In this document: positions 54,831 to 64,000 of the stretch, in pieces
Numbering within the stretch: the first letter of the stretch is position 1
Layout: every line of letters begins with the position of its first letter
Assembly: GCA_027579435.1 (NCBI GenBank)
Contig: JANBPK010001060.1
Coordinates: forward strand, 1-64,000
Reading direction: 5' to 3'
Origin: Candolleomyces eurysporus
Lineage: Eukaryota > Basidiomycota > Agaricomycetes > Agaricales > Psathyrellaceae
DNA: 64,000 bases
Notes under the pieces: generated by a model
What the model was told of the DNA's origin: nothing
The model's input: only the letters and a program-made list of their open reading frames with translations
Database searches by the model: none
Program-made: the position numbers and the translations under genes

Positions 54831-57800
54831 TCAAACCACGAAGAACTCGTCGTCCTCGCTATACACATAATCCTCCTTCCCGACCATCTCCGTCTTCGTC
54901 TTCTTCTTGCCATCACCAGCAACCTCTCCTTCGCCCTCGACTTCAACTTCAACCTCGACTTTCACATCCCGCTCCTCGCTCATGACTCTCGCGTACTCCA
55001 GGAACAGCCTGAACATATATGCGGTCATGTCGACTTTGCGCCAGTGCGTCAAACTCCATTCTCTTCCCTGGCGAGCGATCTTCTCTGCCAGGTCTGGGTG
55101 GCCGTTGTTGCCTGAAGGGTCGCCCCGGAAGAAGTATAAGCTGTCGAGGAGGTCGGACAGGTCGACTTGGACGGGAACATAGTGGACCCATGGTTGGAAG
55201 CGGTCGGTGTACCTAGTAAGAGAGTACGTTAGTTAGGAATAAGATGAAGGGGAAAAGGTGAAAGACGATGAGAGCGCACCATTCAGGATAGATAGTTGAC
55301 TTGAAGATCAAAGCGTTGGAGGTAATCAGCCTCTTGAACCTCGAAGACCACCCATTACCATCAACCTGTTCCGCGGAAATCAGCGATCACATACATAGAA
55401 AGGCAAACAAAGCAGAGTTAGCTCACATCCATGATGTACTTGTACCTCCCCTGCGCCTTCCCATCATGCCCCTTCCTAAACTCATACGCCTGCTTGAGCT
55501 TGTCGCAAATATCCCACTCGCAGTTAATGGGTTCCCCGGTGTACGCAACGTCCGCCATCGCCGGGGCCCACTTCGCCTTGGGGATCTCCTCGCTCGGCTC
55601 GCCCACCGCCCACCGGCTGTTCGGCGTGCTCCTCAAGACACGGCTAATCGAAGTCTTGGCCTTGGGGTAAGCACGAGCTGACGAAATCGCGTTATTCAGC
55701 GAAAGCAGAGGGTCCGCTCCGCCCTCGGGGGACTGCCCAGCAATAGGGTTCCCGCCCTCGTCGAGCTGAGGCTCCTCCACGGTGCGAGGTCGAAGTTCGA
55801 TCGGGATACCCGTCTCGATCTCCTCCACATCCTCACCGCCGCTGGTGCTCCGCTTCCACCACCCGTTCCCGCGAGACCCTCCAGGCCGCGGGACGACGTC
55901 TTCCACCATCTTGTTCGCCCAATCGACCAGCCTCCCTCTCTGGGAGAGCCACCACATCTGGCCCTGCACGTATTCGTCCCTCGTCTCCATCTCCGCGTGC
56001 GTTTGTTGGTCGAGGTCGGAGTGCGGTTCGTCGGCGTCCGTGTAGGGAAGCACGTCTTCCCCGCCGTGCCACATCCCCGTGTTGCTGCCCCGCCAGTGGA
56101 GCCTCGAGTCCTCTTTCTCGGCGAAAGGCGGGTCGTTTTCGCGTGGCAGGATGTCTTCGACCCAGTTGAGAGGGAAGGCGGTGATGATGTCGTCGTGCAT
56201 TGTTGTAGGGGAGTACGAGAATTGGGGGATTAAGGAACGGTGTGGGACGGGTCCGGGCCCGTGAGCGATGAATTGGCCGTGGGTCAAGAGGTGCGAAGGG
56301 TGGTAGCAGGGGTCCATGGTGAGCTTGTGGTCGTAGATGAAGGTTTTGGTGCTGAGTGTCTTGACGATGATGAGGAGGAAGATGAGGGGGAGGCGGCTTG
56401 GGAAAAGGGTGTTTTGTGTTTTAGGGACGAGATGACGGAGAGAGGTGGNGGGTAGGGAGTGTATGGGAGTGGGTCGATCCAGGCGGGTGAGAAGGGAGGA
56501 CAAGATGATCTCCAGCCATGGAGTTTTTGCTCTCTCCGTTTCTTCATGTCAATGTCTAGGAAGTAGAGCAAAACATGAGTTGAAATNATGATAGATAGAA
56601 ATCAAGAGAACGTACATTTCCCTGCCTTGGCAGCCTCCTTCGCCTCCTCCCTTAATTCCCAGTCAGTCGGCAGACTAGGTGTATCGTGAGGACTAAACAC
56701 CGCTCTGAAGGGTCTCAGATCCTTCTGAACCTCGTCAAGCACGTCCAAAACCAATTCCACACCCTTCAGCATTTCCTGCTTCACAACCTCGTTCTCCGTC
56801 GNNGTNTAATTGAGAACATCCAGAGGGTTGTTCACCGAATCCTTGCCNATAGTATANGAATCCACATGGGCTTCCCAATCCCTTTGNATTTGTCGCAGAT
56901 GCACAGGGTTGATGCCCCAGAACGGTGCCAAGTCCCTGTCAATCTGGTCGTATTCGTCTGGGAGCTGGACAGAATTGCTTTGGATATAAGTCCACCAAGC
57001 GCCAAACCCTTTGGGTGGGCGGCGTCCGTATCGGCGCTGATACTCCACACAGGCTTCCTTGAGNGTTTTACTTGCTCCTTTCTGTTTGGCGGCCCATTTG
57101 GCTTCTGCCTTCTCGATGAGTTCGAAGATGGGGTGAGAACCGGTGGGAGAAACTTCGAGAAGTCCGTCGGCGCGGTAGAAGTGGGCACTGTGGTGGGCGT
57201 CGTCGCTGCTTGACGACGAGGACTTTGTGGAAGCTTGCTCGTGTGGTGGAGGCTCGAGGTTCTGGGATGAGCTTGGTGAGGATATGATAGGGAAGCCGAA
57301 GAGGTCTTTGAGCTCGAGAGGTTGGCCTGCGGGGTTTGTGGGGCCTGGACTTAAGGAAACGGTGACCGTCTGTGTAGACCGTACGACGGAGGTTTTCGTC
57401 ACCGTCAGCAGGAGTTTGTCGATATTAGGGTGGGATGTTTCCGTGTCCTTTGGTGGGGCTGTTTCGTGGCTGGTTGTCCTCAGAATCACGACGTGGATAG
57501 AATATACANGATGTACTCACCTCCAAGCTCGGGTTGAACTCTCTCCANCCTCCTTCTGAGCGCTCGGTTTCCTCGANCCGAANACCAGGTCCTTCATCAC
57601 ACCNGTGAACCATANCAGAAACCCGACAAAGATGACAACCACGACAGGACGTCTCCTGTACTTCGAGACTAGCAAGGCGAGGCGAGTCCGTCTTCGATGT
57701 CCAACCTTCGAATACGGGTCCTTCTCGTTGTCAAGGTGAAAGTACTGGCTGCTCGGTGGAGGGGAACGTTTGTCCAGCGACAGAGGCGGGCGCCGTGGAC

Positions 57801-57846
57801 CGAAGACGCCATTGAGNGCTTGAGGAATCTTAATTCTGGCCGTCAT
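54831..57846 (-). CDS. CAP10-domain glycosyltransferase (type II membrane protein)
   Basis: Six exons (57846-57521, 57478-56616, 56555-56429, 56351-55427, 55365-55280, 55212-54831) sum to 2709 nt, 902 aa, in phase. The ATG at 57846 is chosen because upstream TTG is not a normal eukaryotic start. A single membrane segment at about residues 66-82 ([14 protein letters not shown]) gives a Golgi-type type II topology with the catalytic part luminal. Family landmarks are [93 protein letters not shown] and [14 protein letters not shown]. The last four are the donor-binding core of the CAP10 group (capsule xylosylation in Cryptococcus; POGLUT/KDELC in animals). The C-terminus ends in an acidic Val/Glu repeat ([16 protein letters not shown]) and DDEFFVV. 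Many single ambiguous bases lie in the first exons but keep the frame. Donor sugar and acceptor are unknown. Confidence 0.88.
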
Positions 57847-58424
57847 AGCCAAATAGCCAAAGTCAATCTGAGGCCTTGACTGTAAGCTTCCACCCTCGAA
57901 GGCCTCGAGGTTTTATGGACGATCGTTGGTCTGCTGGATGGTCAAAAAGCAAAAAAAAAATTGAGCACCCCTCTTGTTTATGCTCGATATGGGCTAAANA
58001 TAACATACATCCTGTCCTGCCCCTGGCCCCTGGATGATTTCAAGCGNATTGGACCGCGTGAACGACGTGGCGCTCAATTCGCGCGTGAGATGACGACTGC
58101 CTGTTGCAGGCAGATGATGGTGGCGAGGAGAAGAGCTCAAGCGCCCGGACATCGTTCTTTGTTGGACACCTAAAATGTACTAGGCGGATTAGGAGAAGCG
58201 GAGCGCTGGAAATTCCTGTGTCCAGATTCGGACGCGCCCAGTCAGTGATCGATGTTAGGCGGGTACTTGGCATCAGCCGCCCTTTTAGCTTCAAGCCCAG
58301 ACCCGCAAGGTTACGAAAGGTAGAGACAGGGGCCAACTTCCAGCTCTCAGTGTTCCCTTCTGGCTCGGCTCGACGTGACAGCGTCGTGACGTTTGTGGCG
58401 TCTTGCACTCGTCTGCAATACGAA
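57847..58424. other. Divergent promoter region of CAP10 and F-box genes
   Basis: About 580 bp between a minus-strand and a plus-strand gene. It contains a 10-A run (57950-57960) and two ambiguous bases (57999, 58047). An open frame on each strand crosses this area, but neither carries a recognisable domain. Confidence 0.45.
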
Positions 58425-60144
58425 ATGGAATCGCTACATACATATTCGGAACTCCAAAGTTCCTCATCGATCGAAAGTAAGCGCTCGCAAAGATCATCTT
58501 TGCAGCGTGTTGACCGTTTGAATTNCCGTANCNNGGACATGNCATTCTTAGCGNACATTCGAGCTCGGGCTCTCGACTTGCTGACTTGCCACAAGAGCTC
58601 CTTCTCCATATCCTGAAANATCTAGAGTGGCAGGATGTCCTTTCGANTAGAACAGTACGTGCNACTCCAATTTCCCCGTCGAATCGCTCTGAATTTNCCG
58701 TCTTGTCNAGTTATGCAAGGCACTCTTTACCGTTTCCCAAACAACAGAGCTATGGCGCTGTCTCCTTCTACGACANCTAGACATCTCCNTGCCCAAGCCA
58801 TACCTACTTCCCCGAGATATCGCAAGCTACTCTTCTATCAACCTGGAACACATCATCCGGCAGTCGAGTTACCCTTGGAANTCCTCCTCGCTATGCTCGA
58901 NNAAGAGGGTCCCTGTCAAACACCCTTTCAACTCCTTTGGNCAANCTTTTCTTTTCGTCCCTGGGGGTCGTTGGGTCCTCCAGCCACAGCGAAATGGTTG
59001 TGTGTGGTACCAAGACCTCGACTCTCCCCTAGATGCTCTTTCGGAAGGCGTACTGATTGCATCACCCTTNGACGAAGTGGACACAAGTAGTGTTGCGACC
59101 ACCCTCGCCATCGATGTCTCTTCAGAGCTCGTCGAACAAGGCTCGGCGAACCTCAAGGAGTTCAACCTTGCCGTAATCTCCCACCAACTGAAGACGGCGA
59201 CTGTCATTCGAGTNTGGAAAGTCAGAGTGGACGACAGCACCNCGACGCAGCAAGGTTCCCCTTCCCCGACATTGGTTGCAACCGAAANGCTTGCNTCGTT
59301 CAATGAAGATCCGAGCGGTATCTTTGGCAATTGCTCTTTGTTTGGGACATCCATCGCATACAGCATAAAGCTGTATCTCCACTACATTGTAGTNGTAACT
59401 TGGGACTCTGTGAAAGATGTGATAGAGAGAAGCAACAATCTACTCTACCCTCGTCGATATATCCCAACCCGGAGGGGCGCGGTGGGTTTTAATNGCTTCC
59501 ATANGCATACCTGGNAATGAGCTTAANTGTGCTCCCAGATTTTATACCACCTTCCCGGGGGTCGTTTGTTTGTCATCGAAGAATATNCGGCAGCCTGCTT
59601 CCGGCTGTGGGATTGGGTAAATTACCCATCTCTGTCCGTCTCACTGAGCGACTTCCGGCCCAATTTTCTGGCTTCTCGGCCCAAGCCGCTTTGGATGGAG
59701 CGGACGGTGATAGTGTATAACCCACGGCCCTATCCGAATGTCTGGTTCATTGGCGACACATACCGTATTGTCCTCCCATCGCAGATTGAGATTACTGGTA
59801 TCANCATCTCTAATCGCCCCGCCGGCGAGTCCNANGTTCCACTAGTGAAAGTGGTGAAACTCGCGGGAGGNTACCCTTTGGGCGGGTTGTACCGTAGCTA
59901 TTTGAGCTACGGATATCAGCGCGCATTATTTTTCGACAAAGATCGCAAGCTGCGGTCTCTCAAGTATANTTGGCCCGACGATGANGCNTTTGGAGAGTCT
60001 GAGCTTGAGGCCAGGGAAATTGAAGGCGATGTTGTCCCCATATCTAGCGANTGTATGTACATGGCTGATACAGCAGGACTCGGTCGTATAGTATTTCCTG
60101 ATTCCGGAGGAAGCTCCTGGAATATAGTAGAGCGTCNATTCTAG
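58425..60144 (+). CDS. F-box protein
   Basis: The clear N-terminal landmark is an F-box, LADLPQELLLHILK-LEWQDVLS-RT (about 58571-58657), then a short intron (about 58659-58707) and TCKALFTVSQTTELWRCLLL. F-box proteins bind Skp1 and present targets to SCF ubiquitin ligases. The long C-terminal part (SINLEHIIRQ, NLKEFNLAVISHQ, ASFNEDPSGIFGNCSLFGTS, ACFRLWDWVNYPSL, GIIISNRPAGES-type blocks) resembles the uncharacterised, possibly propeller-like regions common in agaricomycete F-box families. The stop is at 60142-60144. The proposed start (ATG 58425) and the first splice are uncertain because of dense ambiguous bases at 58520-58560. Further ambiguous bases and a G run at 59498-59560 break the frame, but removing them joins both halves (TWNELNVLPDFIPPSRG). 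I take the gene as probably intact. Confidence 0.65.
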
Positions 60145-60789
60145 AGTTCCATGTCCAATTCTTTCCCATACCCGCTACTTCGGTAGTGGTTCCTCACACC
60201 AACTGTGCCTTACCTCAGCATTTTTTCCCCTGTACTAGTGTACTTAGTCCTGTACAAGAAATCGATCAAAGAGTTTGCTTTGATCTCTTCCATTCTCCGC
60301 CTCCAAGCTGATATATTATTCGAGCCAAAATTGAAGACGGGAATCAGAGAAAACGAGGGATAAGGTGCATGGTAGAGGCTGATGAACCCTAGGAATCCTA
60401 GTCCCCCATTGACGTCGGAGAGCAAATTGCACAGAGAAATAAAAACCTTCCCTCTCTAGTGGTATTAGTTTAGGTTACTTGTAGGCTCATGCCGGGCAGG
60501 GCTATCCATTCTGCAATCCATGGTGCAGCAAAGAGATCGAAGCTGCATTGAACGGTAGCTTAAATTACTCACAGGCTCATATGGGACCATCTATTCTGCA
60601 ATTCATGTTATATGTGATCGATACAACTACATAAATACATTGATATCATTGTGCACATTCACAGACCAATCCAACAGCACCTTTCTACTATTGCTGCAAA
60701 CCAGACACTACCTTGAACAAAGCAAACCGGTCCGCCATCGCTTGANGCAGCAAACTTTTTGTTCAACTCAGATGCAGCTGATGCAGCCC
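60145..60789 (-). other. 3' flank of NLR copy 7
   Basis: Read on the minus strand, the NLR 3' landmark occurs twice: at about 60594-60610 (GAATTGCAGAATAGATGG) and at about 60503-60523 (GGATTGCAGAATGGATAGCC). Each is followed by a similar AGCCTRTRAGTAA segment, so this part of the flank is tandemly duplicated. An ambiguous base is at 60746. The part from 60145 to about 60450 is the 3' region of the F-box gene; nothing else is recognised. Confidence 0.5.
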
Positions 60790-63700
60790 TCATGCAGCTA
60801 ATTCCGCCTTCAGATCTTCAATTTCTCTGCAATCTCGGTCATCTCCAGTAGCTTCACGCCGCTTTTCGAGAAGCTCTACAAGAGACGCAACATGACCTGC
60901 CCGGTATCTGTGTCCAAGAGGGCGGAAGACAAGCACTTCCTGACGCAACAAGATTGCTTCATCGAGAACTTCCACAGCTCCATCCTGCTCAAATTGGGAT
61001 AGATATGCTTGAGCAAGAATAATGAGTGTTTTATGTCGAAGTGGGTGGGGTGCGGGACGAAGTGCCAGCCCTTCACAACCCAGTGAAATGCACTCGTTCA
61101 GGGTCCCAATATTTTTGTTGTGCTGATAAAGAGTGTGGAGACAGAAAGAAAGATTGTTGAGCAAGAGGGAGNGATCTGGGTGGGGTGCGGGGCACAGCCC
61201 AAGGGCTTCGCGATTGAGTGAAATGGCCTCATTCAATGCCCTGATGTCACCATTGCACCTATAAAGGTCATCAAGAGCATTGGCAAGGTTGTTGAGCAAT
61301 AAGTAGCGATCCGGGTGGGGTGCAGGGCAGAGTGCGAGTGCTTCACGAAGCAGTGAAATGGCCTCGTTCAGTGCGTTAATGTCCCCATTACGATTATAAA
61401 GAGATTGGAGACCACTGGCAAGGTTGNTGAGCGACATCGGGCGATCNGGGTGGGGTACAGGGCAGAGTGCGAGTGCATCACGAAGCAGTGAAATGGCCTC
61501 GTTCAGTGCGTCAATGTCGCCATTGTGCTTATACAGAGATTGGAGACCATTGGCAAGGTTGTTGAGCGACTTGGGGCGTTCTGGGTGGGGTGCAGGGCGG
61601 AGTGCAAGGGCTTCACGATTCAGGGAAATGGTCTCGTTCAATGCCTCGAGGTCGCCATTGCGACCATAAAATAGATTGAGAGCGAGAGCGAGACCGTTGA
61701 GATACCAGGCACGAGCTGGGTGGGGTGTCGGACTGAGCGAGAGTGCCATGCGGGAACACGAAATGGCTTTACTGAGAATGTCGCAATCTCCGTTCTGTCG
61801 GTAACACCACCGGAGTTGAACAGCAACATCGTCGAGTGAATCTCCGCGACTGGGATGTGGCTCTGGCCGGAGATCCAAGGCGTGTTGAAAGGCAACCAAA
61901 GCCTCCTCATGCATCCGCAGGTTGCCTGTCCGCTCACCCCTCGTACCGTAGCACCTCCCTAGCTCCGACCATCCCTCTGCATCTCCACCATCGATCCTTA
62001 CAGCAACCTCTAAGCAAGCCACCTGAAATGTCCAGTGATCTCCACCACCGCTGACCAGCCGACGTGCCACATTCCTCAGAGTCAATGCCATCCCTTCCTC
62101 CTCCTCTCGAACGTCCTCCAGTGTTGAGTCAACCTCCCCAGGCAGTAAGCCTTTGAGAAATAATGCTGCCCATCGTCTACAAGTGTCAGGCATCATTTGC
62201 AGCGTGGAACAATGTTCTGTCTGTGACCATTCGTTGTTCGAGCGTGGGGTCCCGTTGAACACATGATGCGGCCAGTACTTCACAGCATAATGTTGGAGGG
62301 GACGAAGGGAAAGGTTATTGCGCAGGGAAGAAGGCGGCAGGATGGCGACTTGTTTGGAACAAGTCAAGCCTATCGCAGAGTGAGAATCGAAGGTGGAGAT
62401 GGCGAAAGAGGTGTCCGTCGTTGGTGCCTGGACATACTCGAGAAATGATAGATGGAAGAGTGTAATTGCTGGATGGATCATCTTTTCTGAGCCAGGGGGA
62501 GGGGATCGTGTCTGGAGAGCGGAGAGAGCGAACTGAATCTTGTTTATAAGGTGGGGCGGGATGCCAGTAAGCGTGGAAAAGTCTACCAGGGAAAGTGGTT
62601 CCTGGAGGACAGTAGTCGCCCCCACCAACCATCGGAAATACTTCTGGGCATCGGGCGAGGGGAAAAGCCGCTTGAGCGCATTGAAATACAGGTCACCGAG
62701 CCCATCATTACTACCACCAACTTGCCGCCGACTTCCGACTATTTCTGCGAGGATTTCGTGCGGTGGGGACTCGCTGAATGAGTACGAAAGAACCGTAATC
62801 ACAGTTGATGCCCATACTGGAAGTCCACCTGAGAGCTCCGTGAGCTTCTCGACGTCGGCAGAGCTAGCCTTCCGCCCATCCACCCACGGAACCATCTCCA
62901 GATATTTCTGAAAATACGCCTTGATAACCTCGTTCGAAATTGGGCCGAGGGCGTACGTGTAAATCGAGACCTTGTCGATACCGGGTAACCGGGAGGCACA
63001 TGGGTTCAAACGATCCGTCAGGATGAACTTGACGACAGAACTTTCCGAGTTGAGGAGAGCGAGTGCCTTAGTGAATGTTGGATGATCCCGCCATTCGTCC
63101 ATAGCGTCCATGATGATTATGAGTGGTTGAGGGTGGCTGAGTGACCGCAACGGTTCGAAGATGTACTTTTGGAGGTGGTTTTCTAGCGAGGTGCCGTGAC
63201 ATTGGTCCATCGCCTCCACAATCTTCGGAATCGCTCGAGGATGAATACATCCGATTTCGTGAGCTATCATCTTGACGATCGTCTCGGGGTCCAAAGATTC
63301 CGTCCGAATGGCGCTTAGGAAAATGGAGGCAGCCAACCGACCCGCTAAGCGAAACTCGTCTGAGAGATGGCCAGCGAGAGTGGTTTTCCCAATACCAGCT
63401 GGCCCATGAATGCACAGGACGAGGACGGTCGAGCTCGATTCCTGCTCGCATAACTTGTCAACGTCTGGCTTCCGACTGTTGGGTAGGTACTCGACCCGGG
63501 TCCTACTCATGTTTGGATGCTTTGGGAGTGTCCCCAGCCGTCCTCGTTCTGAATCGGTCGGTACCTTGTCAGTGATTCCATCAATATGTCGAATTCAACT
63601 GTTCACGTACGAATTTCGAAATTATTCTGCTGCATCCCCACTTCGTTGAACACGGTGATGACATCCCCCATTTGAAAATTCTGGGCACCCTCAAACAAGG

Positions 63701-64000
63701 ATATCGGCTGTGGCCCCAAAAGGGAAGGTACCTGGGGAGAATGGGAAGATGACAGTCGATCCTGCGGATTGTGCGATGCCATGATTCTGCTGCCGCTTGA
63801 AGTGGGGAGTATTGGCGGCTGGGATCGGATGGACTCTTGAGCAGTGAAGATGGAGGTGGAAGCTAAGAGATAACTATTATTTGTTGTCGCGGGCGGTGAT
63901 TCGATGGGATCGGTTTCGTTTGTAAACAGATGCCTTGATAGTCGAGAGATGCAACCTTGACCACTCAACGCTGTGGGCTCGTTTGCAAGGGTGAGCAGAA
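60790..64000 (-). CDS. NACHT-TPR NLR-like protein, copy 7 (5' end outside window)
   Basis: Inverted relative to copies 1-6. Exon 2 (63548-60790) is fully open and codes for the NACHT-TPR part: Walker A GPAGIGKTTLA, Walker B IIIMDAMDEW, KFILTDRLNP, GGLPVWA, eight TPR-like repeats with PAPHPDR/PAPHPER signatures, and the family end DLKAELAA. The intron is 63549-63610. Exon 1 (from 63611 upward) shows LFEGAQNFQMGDVITVFNEV and a Ser/Pro-rich stretch, then continues past 64000. By comparison with copies 1 and 4 about 50 N-terminal residues lie outside. Three ambiguous bases (61172, 61428, 61447) do not break the frame. It shares GDSLDDV/LRWCYRQNGD-type features with copies 1 and 4. Five unrelated genes separate it from the main array. 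Confidence 0.88.

Overview
The window reads as nuclear DNA of a filamentous basidiomycete, probably an agaricomycete. Protein genes are cut by many short GT-AG introns (about 42-85 nt) and by micro-exons. The families present are typical of such genomes: NACHT-TPR NLR-like proteins, a cerato-platanin, a delta-9 acyl-CoA desaturase fused to cytochrome b5, a CAP10-type glycosyltransferase and an F-box protein. No bacterial operon features, transposase, reverse transcriptase, rRNA or tRNA were recognised. Single ambiguous bases (N) are scattered through the sequence. Several of them sit exactly where a reading frame shifts next to a homopolymer, so some apparent breaks are probably consensus errors.

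Region 1 (1-5.3 kb) is gene-poor and holds one clear gene, a secreted cerato-platanin on the minus strand (2841-3317).

Region 2 (about 5.3-45.2 kb) is a tandem array on the plus strand with a period of roughly 6-8 kb. Each unit combines a decayed 3' half of a mitochondrial-type aconitase gene, shared non-coding blocks, and a full NACHT-TPR gene. Five large NLR-like genes are present, at 10727-14076, 17838-21140, 25216-28553, 33175-36533 and 39372-42691. There is also a truncated copy (44032-45160) and a short 3' relic (7185-7263). Each large gene has a variable, low-complexity first exon ending in a shared FFEGAxNFxMRD-type motif. A 57-59 nt intron in a constant position follows, then a second exon with intact Walker A and Walker B motifs and about eight 45-residue TPR-like repeats. 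The aconitase relics keep the ancestral introns, so the array grew by DNA duplication and not by retroposition.

Region 3 (46.0-60.2 kb) holds five ordinary single-copy genes: a secreted SMP-30/gluconolactonase-like protein (-), a delta-9 desaturase (+), a monocarboxylate-transporter-like MFS protein with a long proline-rich N-terminus (-), a CAP10-domain glycosyltransferase (-) and an F-box protein (+). A MITE-like inverted-repeat element lies between the first two. Splice models for the lactonase, desaturase, MFS and CAP10 genes give in-frame totals (432, 429, 791 and 902 aa).

Region 4 (60.5-64.0 kb) is another member of the NLR family, on the minus strand. Its first exon runs off the right edge, so the cluster continues beyond the window in inverted orientation.
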